Shown: positions 33,300-51,372 of the stretch, in pieces | How positions within the stretch are numbered: the stretch's first letter is position 1 | Layout of the letters: each line of letters starts with the position of its first letter | NCBI GenBank assembly: GCA_017311315.1 | Contig: CM029620.1 | Coordinates: 5,135,779 to 5,199,778, forward strand | Length of the DNA stretch: 64,000 nucleotides | Source of the DNA: Dendrocalamus latiflorus | Lineage: Eukaryota; Streptophyta; Magnoliopsida; Poales; Poaceae | Direction: 5' to 3' | Notes under the pieces: model-generated | Database searches by the model: none | What the model saw: the letters and a program-made list of their open reading frames with translations, nothing else | What the model was told of the DNA's origin: nothing | Translations under genes and position numbers: made by a program

Positions 33300-33515
33300 C
33301 CTACACGTGCGCTCCCGCAGTATAAACCAAAGACACGCGTTCGCGCGCGCACTCTCTGTAGCCAGGGGTACGGGTATGGGTATAAACCAAAGACACGCGT
33401 TCGCGCGCGCACTCTTTATAGCCAGGGGTACGGGTATGAGTATAAACCAAGGACACGCGTTCGCGCGCGCACTCTTCGTAGCCAGGGGTACGGGTATGAG
33501 TATAAACAAAGACGC
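33300..33515. repeat. Tandem repeat, 60-bp unit, homologous to field A1
   Basis: There are three to four copies of GTATAAACCAAAGACACGCG plus GTAGCCAGGGGTACGGG. It is the diverged counterpart of the repeat at 10801-11060. Confidence 0.88.
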
Positions 33516-33539
33516 GTGGGGGGACGCCTCCGCGCGTAG

Positions 33540-34260
33540 TCTGCGCACTTTAAATCAAGTCGTAGCGTCGAGGTCCGCCTCCGCACGCGCCAGTCTACGG
33601 ACTTTAAATCAAGTCGTAGCGTCGAGGTCCGCCTCCGCACGCGCCAGTCTACGGACTATAAATTAAGTCGTAGCATCGAGGTCCGCCTCCGCACGCGCCA
33701 GTCTACGGACTTTAAATCAAGTCGTAGCGTCGAGGTCCAGCTCCGCACGCGCCAGTCTACAAACTATAAATTAAGTCGTAGCGTCGAGGTCCGCCTCCGC
33801 ACGCGCCAGTCTACGGACTTTAAATCAAGTCGTAGCGTCGAGGTCCGCCTCCGCACGCGCCAGTCTACGGATTTTAAATCAAGTCGTAGCGTCGAGGTCC
33901 GCCTCTGCACGCGCCAGTCTACGGACTATAAATTAAGTCGTAGCGTCGAGGTCCGCCTCCGCACGCGCCAGTCTACGGACTTTAAATCAAGTCGTAGCGT
34001 CGAGGTCCACCTCCGCACGCGCCAGTCTACGGACTTTAAATCAAGTCGTAGCGTCTAGGTCCGCCTCCGCACGCGCCAGTCTATGGACTATAAATTAAGT
34101 CGTAGCGTCCAGGTCCGCCTCCGCACGCGCCAGTCTACGGACTTTAAATCAAGTCGTAGCGTCGAGGTCCGCCTCCGCACGCGCCAGTCTACGGACTTTA
34201 AATCAAGTCGTAGCGTCGAGGTCCGCCTCCGCACGCGCCAGTCTACGGACTTTAAATAAG
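33540..34260. repeat. Tandem repeat, 54-bp unit, homologous to fields A2/A3
   Basis: There are about 13 copies of TTTAAATCAAGTCGTAGCGT ... CCTCCGCACGCGCCAGTCTA. TTTAAA and TATAAATTAAG variants alternate irregularly. Confidence 0.9.
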
Positions 34261-34659
34261 ACGCGGATGAATTCCCCACGCACCCTACGGAGTATAAGAC
34301 GCGGATGTTGTCCCTACGCACTCCACGAAGTGTAAAGGGGGCGGGAGTATCGATCGCGCCCCCCTTAGAGCAACGAGGTTCCCCTCCGCGCTTGCCACAG
34401 GAGATATACGCAAGATGCATTTATAAAGACCCAACTCCAAGAACAGTCCTACCGACATAGCGCGCCAAAGGCTGGCCACCGTAAGGGCACGCACGCGGAG
34501 CATGAGGCACACCAGAGGCTGCCTCCCACCCAAGGGCAAGGAGACGCCGCGTGCGCGCTTACCTTGGCTACATACCGACTGTGTCGCCCCCTAAACCCTA
34601 ATCAAGCAAGTCGTCGCCTCGAGCCCCGCCTCCACACGTGCCAGTTTGCAAGGTAAGCA

Positions 34660-35165
34660 GCACGCAAACCCCTCGCGCGCGACCCCCCTTGGGCCTAGAC
34701 GCCAGCTCCGCTGACACCCGTTCGGGGTGAGGGAAAGATCGCTCGCGCGTCTACTTTGACTAGGTGCTAGCTCCGTTGCCACTCGTTCGAGGGGTGAGGG
34801 ACGGGGCGCTCGCGCGTTTACTTCGGCCTAGGCGCCAGCTCCGCTGCCACCCGTTCGAAGGGTGAGGGACGGAGCGCTCGCGCGTCTACTTTGACTAGGC
34901 GCCAGCTCCGCTGCCACCCGTTCGAGGGGTGAGGGACGGAGCGCTCGCGCGTCTACTTCGGCCTAGGCGCCAGCTCCGCTGCCACCCGTTCGAAGGAAAG
35001 GGGACGGAGCGCGCACACGTCTACTTCGCCTAGGCGCCAGCTCCGCTGCCACCCGTTCGAAGGGTGAGGGACGGAGCGCTCGCGCGTCTACTTCGGCCTA
35101 GGCGCCTACGCCGCTGCCACCTGTTCGAAGAAGGGACGGAGCGCTCGCGCATCCACTCCGCCAAT
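34660..35165. repeat. Tandem repeat field B, left block, ~65-bp unit
   Basis: There are about seven copies of GCGCCAGCTCCGCTGCCACC ... GTTCGAAGGGTGAGGGACGG with GCTCGCGCGTCTACTT. The same repeat returns at 39790-40855 on the far side of the antisense gene, in the same orientation. Confidence 0.9.
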
Positions 35166-35623
35166 AGCATACCCCGGTGATGGGGACCTCGGCCCCCCAT
35201 AACATGCCCGCCCCAAACACAGCATACCACAGTCGTGACGGGGGCGAACCCAGGATGGCGTGAACATACCTCGCATATCCTAACTGACCAACAAGTCTAT
35301 ATATCGGAAAATTTTCATAGGTACATAGACCGCAAACATCTCCGACGCTCGAAGCCGTTATTCGGCAGGCTCATCCTTAACACGTGCTAATGCCGGGGCT
35401 TCGCCAGAAGAAGGTCGGCTTGCCCAAAAGCTCAGCGACTCCTCGGCCCTTTGCCAGCGTCGAAGGCGCCGCCGGGTCGCAAGGTCGGAGTCAAGCAGCC
35501 GGCCCCAGCAGAGTAGCTGCTCGGGATATGGGTAAAATAGTCAGAATTGACAAAGCAAATGCGCACTTCATTCAAAAAAGGGGGATATGTTACAACGCAC
35601 GTCTACACACGGCCACCCCGGTG

Positions 35624-38600
35624 TCACACCTGTGAATTCCCAGCGCCTCCAGAAGCCCTAGCGCCACCCTCGTCGCGCCGCGGGACCTCGTCCAGAAATT
35701 GGCCAAGACTCCCCTCGCCATGAAGGGACTTCTGCAGCTCGACCCGCGCTGCCGCTTCACCAGCGTAATCCCAGATCCGCTCGTAGAAGTACTTGACGGC
35801 GCGACAAACGGCGTGGACAGCACCGGACATCACTCCGGCCCCGCCAGGCATCTCCAGTTGGGGGTCCACCAGTTCAGCGACGTGCTCGCAGCCGCGGTGT
35901 CGCAAGAGCGCGCACAGCATGCAGGATGCCACGTAAGTGCAGTGGTTGCCGAAGGTTGTCGCGGCGCCGCGCGCAGCGCTGGCGGCATCTCCAATCCAGC
36001 GGAGTGTGCGGGACAGCTCCTCTGGCCCGAAGGGGTGGTCTGGCACTTTAGCAACGAGCCCTTCGAGATGGCTTTCCAGTGCTTGCATGGCATCCCAAGC
36101 AATTATCGAAGCCTCGCCAAGCACCCGGTTACGCTCCGCTAGAGTCAAGGCAAGCTCGCCTTTTTCCTTCTCTAGCGCGGCGACTTGTTGCAAGAGGTTG
36201 TCCCGCTCCGCCGCACCTTCCTGCTGCGCCACCTCCGCAGCTGACTCCCGCGCTGCTGCGGCAAGTTCCTCGGCTTGCGCTTTCGCTTCGGCGCACTCCG
36301 CCTCCAATAGGCGGATGCGGGCGTCCTGGGCAGAACGAGCCTCCGCGGCTTCGCGCAGCTCCCCCTCGGTGGCCCGCAGCCTGTCAGGCGCCCCCTGTTC
36401 GCGGACATAGCCCGTGCGCAGGGCCTGCCCCAGCACGAGTGTCTGCAAGGCAAAGAGGGTTAGCAGGTTCAACATGGCCACGAGTTGCCATACAAGCAAG
36501 TACTTACCCTCACCCCCGACACCTCCAAGGCATCTCACAGACGCTCCGCCTCGTACGTCTGCAGCACTTGGTGGCCAACGCTGGTGGCCGCGTCGTCCAC
36601 AAACCCGCGCCACGCCCTTAGCGCCTCCAAGGAGGGACGAAGTCCGCCGGGTTCGGGCGCACGGCGTTTGCGTCGCCAGTGCCAGGACCCCCATGTTCCG
36701 GCAGGGGATCCTCCTCTGGTATAAGCGACGCTGCAGGTAGGGATATAGGTGAGAACCCCGTAGGGCACAATGCATACACAAGGTAGACTAGGCAATCTTA
36801 CCCTCAGTAGCGGACGGAGGACTTCGTGGGCACGCCTCCCTAGCCCCAGGCGGGATAGCAATGACGCAAGTCCCTACGGGGGGCGTCACCTCCCGGGGCA
36901 CAGAAGCCTCCGCGCTCGGGGGCGGCGTTGATCGCTCCAGCGCGGAGGTCGTCGTGTCCTGACTTGCCGGGGGGCACGCGCCATAGGGACTTCGGCGTGC
37001 GCGTCGAAGTCCCACAAGCTCCCGATGCCCGCCGCCACGACGAATCCCCTCGACGTCCAATGGGGCTCCGGCCGCAGACACGGTTGCTTAGCCGGAATGA
37101 ATGGCGATGACCCCGACCCAGTAACCGCTGCGGGAGAGGCCCCCGCGACCACAACACCCGTCGGCGAAGGCACTACCCTGTCAACCTCCACGCAGGGCAC
37201 CTCGGTCTCGGCCGCTGTCATCGGCAAAGACCCGGCTCCGCGTGCCCCCACGGAGGGCGTCTTCGGCGTAATAACGTCCACGGCCGAGGGTTCCGCCCCA
37301 GCACCACCGGCCAGTATGGACCCCGACTCGACGACTGTCGCGGGTGACGCGACTTCCTCCCTCCGGCTACCAGTCGCGGGCCCTCCGCCCAGGGCACCGC
37401 CCGAGGGCCCTTCGCCCCTGGTGTCTGCGCCCCCCAAGCCCGAGTCGACATACTTCGCCGAATCCGACTCCGCGTCTGCCGCGCTGGCAGGAGCGGTAGC
37501 AGCAGCAGTAGCGGCTGCTATACCGAGCACGGCAGCCGCCCCGCCTTGGGCCCTCTTGCGAGCCGGCGCCTTCGTCCTCATCGCGCCGTCGTCCTGGTGT
37601 TGTGGGGTCGGACGCGCGCGGTCCGGCACGGCGAGGCCCAAGGCCTCGCACACGCGGTTTATCCGCCCTAGCCCCGCCTCTGCGATAGCGGACGCGCGCT
37701 GGTCGTGCTCTCTGGCGGTATACGGCCCAAGGAAGACGCGCGCGGCCCACTCCGCGTCTTCCAAGCGAATTCATGGGCAAGGCAGGAGACGGGGTTAAAG
37801 TGTAACGCATCGCGTATGAGCAAGAGAGACACGGTCGAGGCTTACGAAGGCCGGAGGGTGCCGGTAGTGTGAAGATAGACGGCGGAACGTTGTCATCGCG
37901 AAGCTGCCCAGCGGCAAGGCGCCAGTTGTGGCCGAGTGGCGCCACACCGTACATCACGTACTCCTCGGCGAGGTCGCGCATGTTGAAGCGGGCGGCCACA
38001 CCCACCAGTCGCCGGGCCCTCCACTTATCTTTGTCATCAAGCGTCCGGCCGGGCGAAGCCTTGAATGCGATCAACCGGCCCGTGCACTCAAGGCCGCTCC
38101 GGCTCGCCACACGGTGGTAGAACCACCGTTTCATCCAGTTGGATTCCCACTTCCCGCGAGTGGAATTCGCGGGGAAGAGCTTGCCGCAGGACGACCGAAG
38201 AAGGAAGTTGACGCTGCCGAACCTCGACAGCGTCCCGTCCTTCCGTTCCTTTGGCTGGAACCGTGCCTCGTGCAGGTAGGCGAACATCAAAGCGCTGGGC
38301 CAGCACGCTTCCGTGCGTAAGACCCAGCTGTATACGGCAAGCCGGGCCACGGCGCTCGGGGTTAATTGCGCCAGCTCCAACCCGAACGACCGGAGCACGT
38401 CGCCCACGATCGTCGCCGCTGGGATGCATAGGCCCGCATCAAAGTAGGCGACGAACACAAGCGCCTCTGACTTCTCGGGGCGCGGCTCCGTCTCATCAAC
38501 GGCGGGGAGCCGCACCGCCTGGCGCTCGGACAACTTCCCCTCGCACAGCAGCGCTTGGATCGTCTTCTCGGTCACGACCGAGGGACCCAGGTCACTGGAG

Positions 38601-38752
38601 AACGAACCCTCCTTTTCCGCCGCCAGCCACCGCTTGTCCGCCGCCGCCGGATCGCGTTCTTCGAGCGCATACTTTACTTCCAACCGCGATGGTCGCCGGA
38701 AAACGCCGCAATCGCCGGCCACCTGGCCACGCTCGTCGCCGGACGCCATCAC
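35624..38752 (-). CDS. Antisense gene in the retrotransposon, Transposase_28-like
   Basis: It is read opposite to gag, starting at ATG 38752. Exon 1 is 37846-38752 and the next exon begins at 37757. The last exon is 35624-36442, preceded by a good acceptor (TTTGCCTTGCAG). The exons between about 36540 and 36960 could not be joined in phase with certainty. The N-terminal part (ALVFVAYFDAGLCIPA ... LRSFGLELAQLTPSAVARLA ... WMKRWFYHRV) resembles the plant family annotated as 'putative gypsy type transposon' (Transposase_28). The middle is Ala/Pro/Gly-rich. The last exon encodes a long coiled coil (RATEGELREAAEARSAQDAR onward) and a conserved-looking C-terminus. Function is unknown. Antisense ORFs are known in some plant Tat/Grande-like retrotransposons. 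Confidence 0.72.
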
Positions 38753-38764
38753 TGCTCATGGAGG

Positions 38765-39780
38765 GTGGAAGAGCGCGGCGGTGAGATTACCACGGGAATG
38801 TAGAGGGCGATGCGGGCGAGAAGAGGGCACACAAGTGCGGGGGCACTGACAAGGGGGGTATTTGAAGACCCCTCGCCCTCCGTCATCCCTTATCGTAACC
38901 GGCATACGGCGAGCCGCACATCTTCCAAGGACCGTAGTTGGGGCGTCGTGGCGGTTCACGTGCCCGATGCGACAGCGGTCATACAGAAGCCCGTCCCGCA
39001 TGCTTCCCCACAGCTAGAGCCGAAGCGCCGTGACGGTGTGCGTCAGACGCAACCGCAATACCGCAAAGGGCCGTAAGCGCACGACACCACAGTGGCCTCC
39101 CGCCGCGTGGTATCCCCCCACAGCAGGAGATGAACTGGGGGGCATATGACCCGACACGTGTTATACCTACGAAAGGAGACCCTGGCGGGCATCACAGAGG
39201 AGCTGTAGGTCATCGCACCCCCAAAGGCACGGCGTGGGTTTGGGGGAACCGCGACTGTAGCGGCCGCAGTAACAGCCCGCGATGATCGCACCAGGACCGC
39301 GCCAGGAAACGACAAGCGCGCAATACGGAAAAACGGAAGGCGGACCCCTCAGCGCAGGGGGCACCTGGCAGTTCGGAGACATCAGCGCCTGGGGCACAAG
39401 CATGGCAGGATGACCGACAGCGGCAGGGGACGGCGGAGTATGGCTAGGCGCCGTATGACGCGCCAACCCTTGCCCGCCCCGTGTCCCCCTTCCCTGGGAA
39501 AGAGGCGAACGGCCGCGGGCACGCAACCACTCACATACCACGACGCACCAATCACAAGCCGCCGTGTGCCCAGGGCAGACCGCACGGCGCAACAGGCTGA
39601 CCCCTGACAAGTCAGGGGCCAGCGCGGTTCCAGGCACCATTAAAGCGCACTACCAAGCCGCGGGGCCACAATCGCCTCCACGCACAACGCCGTCGGCGAC
39701 ACGAGGCCTGCCTTCGCTCCCACACTCATTCAAGACCCCGATACCGACTCCCCGACAGCGCGACTCAGCCCCGATATCGG
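38765..39780. other. GC-rich region upstream of the antisense gene
   Basis: This is the probable promoter and leader region for the antisense gene. No domain or clear promoter motif is recognised. Small open frames on both strands look like GC-rich chance frames. Confidence 0.35.
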
Positions 39781-39784
39781 CTTC

Positions 39785-40860
39785 GGCACGGGGCGCGCGC
39801 GCGTCAACTTTGACTAGGCGCCAGCTCCGCTGCCACCCGTTCAAAGGGTAGGGGACGGAGCACGCGCGCGTCTACTTTGACTAGGCGCCAGCTCCGCTGC
39901 CACCCGTTCGAAGGGTAGGGGACGGAGCGCGCGCGTCTACTTTGACTAGGCGCCAGCTCCGCTGCCACCCGTTCGAGGGGTGAGGGACAGAGCGCGCGCG
40001 CGTCTACTTCGACTAGGCGCCAGCTCTGCTGCCACCCGTTCGAAGGGTGAGGGACGGAGCGCTCGCGCGTCTACTTCGGCTAGGCGCCAGCTCCGCTGCC
40101 ACCCGTTCGAAGGATAGGGGACGGAGCGCGCGTGCGTCTACTTCGACTAGGCGCCAGCTCCGCTATCACCCCTTCCGAAGGGTAGGGGACGGAGCGCGCG
40201 CGTCTACTTCGTCTAGGCGCCAGCTCCGCTGCCACCCGTTCGAGGGGTGAGGGACGGAGCGCGCGCGCGTCTACTTTGACTAGGCGCCAGCTCCGCTGTC
40301 ACCCCTTCCGAAGGGTAGGGGACGGAGCATGCGCGTCTACTTCGACTAGGCGCCAGCTCCGCTGCCACTCGTTTGAAGGGTGAGGGACGGAGCGCTCGCG
40401 CATCTACTTTGGCTAGGTGCCAGCTCCGCTGCCACCCGTTCGAAAGATAGGGGACGGAGCGCGCGCGCGTCTACTTCGACTAGGCGTCAGCTCCACTGCC
40501 ACCCGTTCGAGGGGTGAGGGATGGAGCGCGCGCGTCTACTTCGACTAGGCGCCAGCTCTGCTGTCACCCCTTCTGAAGGGTAGGGGACGGAGCGCGCGCG
40601 CGTCTACTTCGACTAGGCGCCAGCCTCCGCTGCCACCCGTTCGAAGGGTAGGGGACAGAGCGCGCGCGCGTTTACTTCGACTAGGCGCCAGCTCCACTGC
40701 CACCTGGTCGAAGGGTAGGGGACGGAGCGCGCGCGCGTCTACTTCGACTAAGCGCCAGCTCCGCTGCCACCCATTCGAAGGGTAGCGGACGGAGCGCGCG
40801 CGCGTCTGCTTCGACTAGACGCCAGCCCCGCTGTCACCCTTTCAGAGGATAAGGGACATG
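39785..40860. repeat. Tandem repeat field B, right block, ~65-bp unit
   Basis: There are about 16 copies of GACTAGGCGCCAGCTCCGCT ... CGTTCGAAGGGTAGGGGACG with a GCGCGCGCGTCTACTTC joint. The GCGCGC run is potential Z-DNA. It is homologous to 34660-35165. Confidence 0.92.
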
Positions 40861-41090
40861 GCTAAGCGAGGCCCGACCTTGATCCGACGTTGACTCCGTC
40901 TACGCCTTCGACCCCAACAGTGACAGGCTCCAGTCCTGACATTGACTTCGACTTCGGCATCAGGCCGCAGGCTCCGCTGCACAATAAGGCTCCGCAGGAC
41001 CGAACAAGCTCACAGGCCGCGGGGACGGAGGGGGCCAAAGGACTCACAACATGGCTTCGGCCTGTGAAGCCCTTCACCATGAGAGACTCC

Positions 41091-41338
41091 TGTTGTAGGG
41101 GTGGCCCCCACCTAAGCCCAGCAGGCCTGTTGGAAGGTTGTAAGACCCAGAGTAGGATATGTATAGCGACTTAAATACCCCTGATAGGGATATACTGATG
41201 TAAGGGTACAACTGTAAAAACACTCTCCACATGGGTACCCGTATATATAAGACATGGGCTATGGGAGAGAGCCCGAGGACCATCATTCTCCAACTCTCCA
41301 GTACCACATCTCTCTTTGTTTGGTCTGTAACCACAACA
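41091..41338 (+). repeat. 3' LTR
   Basis: It pairs with the 5' LTR at 30419-30666. It is followed by the CATAC target duplication. Confidence 0.93.
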
Positions 41339-41343
41339 CATAC

Positions 41344-41544
41344 TATTTGTTAATGTTATTTATAAATAGCCTGCTATAGACAGCTTTTGTACCATTGTAT
41401 TAATGTTATCTATATTTTTACAAACAACCTATTACAGATAACTTACAGATAACCTATTATAGAAAATATCTTTAGTATTAACTACTGCATCTGAGATCCG
41501 AGTATTCTCGCCATTCGGATGCACTAGAGTGACTTGCGAAAAAC
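41344..41544. other. Right flank of the retrotransposon
   Basis: AT-rich with repeated 'acagataacct' and 'taatgttat' motifs. It was contiguous with the sequence before 30414, and nothing coding is seen. Confidence 0.35.
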
Positions 41545-41993
41545 TGCTCAAATCCACACCATTCTCTCCCTCTCCTCTTCTCCCCCTCCTTCCTCTCCTC
41601 TTCTCTTCTTCCCCTCCTTCCTCTCCTCTTCTCTTCTCCCCTCCTCTTCTCCTCTCTTCTCTCGGCGCCGAGTGAGCGACTGAATGAAATGGGGCAACTG
41701 GGGTGGCGGCGGCCGAGCGCGGCCCTTTATAACCCCCCTATCGCTGGGGCGTTGGGCGACTGGAGCTCTAGCGCCCAACCGTACGGCAATTGGACCTCCA
41801 ATCGCCCAACGCACGGGTGACAGCAATAATTCGCCCAATCGTTGCCAGGTTCCCCATGTGTCTCCTCCCGGTTGAGCGATTGGCTCCAGTTGTCCAATAG
41901 TGGGCGAATGGAGCCTATTTTTGTAAAAAAAAATTCCCGCAGGTATATTTCTGTAATTTCAAATAAAAAATAGATTATTCGTACAAAAAATTC
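41545..41993 (-). mobile_element. Truncated copy of the GGGCGACTGG Mutator-like family
   Basis: The right end (TTTTTGTACGAATAATCTA read in reverse) and the adjoining CGCCCAA/GGGCGACTGG arrays match the TIR and subterminal repeats of the element at 17621-19977. The CT-rich stretch at 41555-41665 corresponds to the GA-rich leader there. The rest of the element is missing. Confidence 0.72.
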
Positions 41994-43300
41994 GGCGAGG
42001 AGATGGCTTATCATAGTGCCGCCCTGCACATGCACGGCTTGCACAGGTAGTAGGTGATTTGGATTTTGGGGAAAGGGAAGCAGGTAGAGAGCAAGACAGT
42101 AACTTGATTTGGTATATATGTATTCTTTTTCTCAGCTAAATTACTCATTTACTCTTGATTCTTGATGTTGTACAGTGAATTAGTGATGATTGATGAAATT
42201 AGCATTTGATAATCATTTAATTGATAAATTTCGACGAAGTAATGAAAATTACAATTTATTCATAGATTTGTAATAATGGAGAAGCGAAATTATATCTTGC
42301 TTGCTGTGTTCGTCTCAATTTAACATAGTCCTTTGAGCCCACCCTATATTTTTGTTATGGCTTAGCCACTGCTCTTGATGAATCGGCACCTAATATGTCC
42401 ACTGCTGCCACCACCATCCCTCACGGCCTCGATGTCGCTGTGCATGGGTTGAAAGTTTTGTGGAATTGAGTTGAAAGTTCACAAATTTCAAGTTAAAAGG
42501 TCGTGGGTTCAATTTGAGAGGCTGCTGCGAATGTCAATGGAAACATCCTAGGTTGAATGTTTTTTTTCTCAATTTTGTTTTGAGTTCAAAGTTTGGTGGA
42601 ATTGAAAGTTCACAAATTTTAAGTTGAAAGGTCATGGATTGAAATTGAAAGACTGCTGCAATATGCAGTTGAAAGCTAGATGCTACGGTCTAAAAGTTGC
42701 ATCTGGGGGAGGTACGGCGCGGTGAGACAGGTGTGGTGGCGAGGCGCGGTGGGGGAGGTACGACGAGGTGGGTTTAATAGTTTGGTCGGATGCTACAAGT
42801 ACATAACCATGGTCCATGGGGCCCACTTAGAGGTGAAATGCAAACTATTGTCTAGCGTGGTGGCTGATCTGGCAACAAGATGGGCATAAAGCTCCTTTAT
42901 GCCACTAACACATGGGTCCAAGCGTCCAAAGCTGCTGAAATTTCACGACAGCTCTTAAATCTGTAGTTTTGTAATACATTTTCATCTAAAATCTGTAGTT
43001 CTACAAAGTTATTGTTTAAATCTATAGTTTTTGAAAGATTCGAAAATAAACTCGTAGTTTCGCGAAATTTTATTTTTTAAAAAGAGAATGACAGGGGTAA
43101 TTACGTAATTAAAAGGCTCACAGAAATAGGCCTCAGAGTGTGTGGTCAATAACCACTAGAGCCCAGCCCATTTCCGCAACCATCCCACGTGTACGTAGCC
43201 CACGACGCTGCTGTTCCGCTTCTCTTCCGCTCACGTAGCCCCACACGGCAGCGACTCCCAGCTGCTACTGGTCCACAGACCCGGTCCACCCAACCTACCT
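41994..43300. other. Intergenic region upstream of MCM6
   Basis: A ~75-bp motif (TTGAAAGTTCACAAATTT...) is imperfectly duplicated at about 42443-42530 and 42583-42665. At 42950-43075 there are degenerate ~32-bp repeats around AATCTGTAGTTTT. No gene is recognised. Confidence 0.45.
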
Positions 43301-43310
43301 CCACCCGCAG

Positions 43311-43376
43311 TTTTGGCGCGAAGAATTGGCGCCAACCTACCGCTACCTTCCCGCCAAGCGCACCCCACCCGCCAAA
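43311..43376 (+). promoter_or_regulatory. E2F-binding motif cluster in the MCM6 promoter
   Basis: Three matches to the plant E2F consensus WTTSSCSS lie within 66 bp: TTTGGCGC (43312-43319, +), ATTGGCGC (43325-43332, +) and TTTGGCGG (43369-43376, -). A near match, TTCCCGCC, is at 43348-43355. They end 141 bp upstream of the MCM6 start codon. E2F control of MCM genes at G1/S is well established in plants, so these sites probably give S-phase expression here. Confidence 0.75.
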
Positions 43377-43517
43377 CCCTTCTTCTTCCCCAACCCAAAA
43401 ACCCTTGCGCCTCACCTCGCGCTCACCTCGCGCGCGCACACACGCCCAGACGCAAGAACCAATCCCAATCCTCAAGCCCTCGGCGAGATCCAGAAGCTTC
43501 TGGAAGCCTCTTCTGCG

Positions 43518-49781
<6,264 letters not shown>

Positions 49782-50827
49782 CCATCTGAAGGCACACCGC
49801 TAACTCGATCCAGTTGATGTGGTTAACCAATAGAATCAAGATTCTAGTGAGCACCCTGTGTTATTTCTCTAGAAATGTTGTACCATTCCATCTCTGAGAT
49901 GCTCTTTGCAATGGTGCACATGATGTCCAAAATTGCATAATTATTTCTTGCTCCGAGGGATAGTGAGGTATGATAACTAGCATCTGTATTATGCCTGTGT
50001 ATTTTTCACTGCGTCACGATTATGTGAACTGTAAGAAGAGCAGCTTAATTTATGAGTAACGAATTCCATGCTTCCACCTTCTACCTGCACATCTTAATTT
50101 AACAAAAATCTAAAATATTATTTATAATTATAATTACTAATTTTTAACTAATAAACCAACATTATCAACTAGGTTTTTATAATAAACATTCAATGATATA
50201 TTAAATATAAATTTGAGCAATATGATAGACCATAAATTAAATTTAATATGATTCAAATAATAACAATAGATATTATAAATAATTCTCAACTAAGGAACAC
50301 ATCAAATAGCAATAATATGAACCATAAGGGATTAAATGAAACCATAAATTATCCAATTATTATAATAAATGATACTAGTTTTTTATGATCTTAAGTGGTG
50401 AATAGCTAAGTGGAGAGAAAGTGCAATTATTTCATGTTATACTTCTATCTAATACACGTCGTCTTTAATGATTAACTAAAAATAATAAATAAGCAAAGGT
50501 GAGTTCACGACTCAGGAAGTATAAAGCAGAATAATGAATGAGATATCATCTTATTAACAATTTATTTTCATTTATCGTTAACTCAATTTCTCATATTTAT
50601 TCCCATCAATTTTTATTCACATGTATCATTATCTCAAATCACTTTTTATGAATACAATGGTCATACTCATGTTTCAACTTATCTTTTGCTTATACTAGTA
50701 CAACGAAGTGTAACACACATCGATGTTTACTTATGCCCGCACTCTTTAGTACGGGGACCAATTGCCCATCATTTTTCATATGGGGACCTCATTGCTTATA
50801 TTTTTCATATGGGGACCTCAGCCCACA
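49782..50827. other. 3' flank of MCM6 and AT-rich intergenic sequence
   Basis: The first ~250 bp are probably the MCM6 3' UTR; no single poly(A) signal could be chosen. From 50090 the sequence is strongly AT-rich without coding potential. Confidence 0.45.
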
Positions 50828-51372
50828 CCCATGGGTAGGGGTGGCAATCGGACGCGGCGGGTACGGGTAGTGCTAGCCCATACCCGTACCCACGACCCCG
50901 ATTTACGCCCACGGGTATACCCGTGAGGGACGACAGGTAAAAAACCTTGCCCATACCCGTCGCCCGCGGGCATACCTGTTTACCTACGAACTAAGTGCAT
51001 CATATGATGACAATAAATAACAGTTTTGTTTTGTTTTGTTTTGGCAGTGGAGACAGCTCACCGCTAACACAAAAGCACGTTCAACATTGTATATAGCACA
51101 TACAAGTATACAGACAATTATAAAATCATCTGACAATAGAGAAAATAACATAGGCCCACAAAAATGTTTGCCTGACGCATATATTTCTTAAGAAGTCAAG
51201 TCAGGGAAAGGCATGTCCTAGAGATAGTGCAGCATTGAAATAATGATTCGATGTCAGCAGATAGTTTAGTTAGTCCCAAAAGTAGCGAAGACTATGTTAC
51301 TCATCTTGGCATTTGCACCATACATAAACAACATTGTATTAAACTGTGGCCATGGTTACTGTGCTAATTTAC

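Larger units (their letters stand above)
30419..41338 (+). mobile_element. Non-autonomous LTR retrotransposon (Ty3/gypsy-type), 10.9 kb
   Basis: Two 248-bp LTRs (30419-30666 and 41091-41338) begin TGTTGTAGG and end CCACAACA. They differ at about five positions by eye. The 5-bp duplication CATAC flanks the whole element (30414-30418 and 41339-41343). Directly after the left LTR is TTGGCGCCGTCCGTGGGG, a primer-binding site of the TGGCGCCG class. The interior holds a frameshifted gag, a retropepsin frame, tandem repeats, an antisense gene, and more tandem repeats. No reverse transcriptase, RNase H or integrase motif is seen, so proteins for movement must come from a relative. Confidence 0.93.

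Noticed and set aside
43326..43517. Upstream in-frame extension of MCM6
   Set aside because: No ATG in this stretch, and it overlaps the E2F promoter cluster. The ATG at 43518 matches the known MCM6 N-terminus.
50695..50725. Possible inverted Helitron end near CTAGTACAACGAAG
   Set aside because: It resembles the Helitron 3' end in reverse, but no matching 5' end was found.
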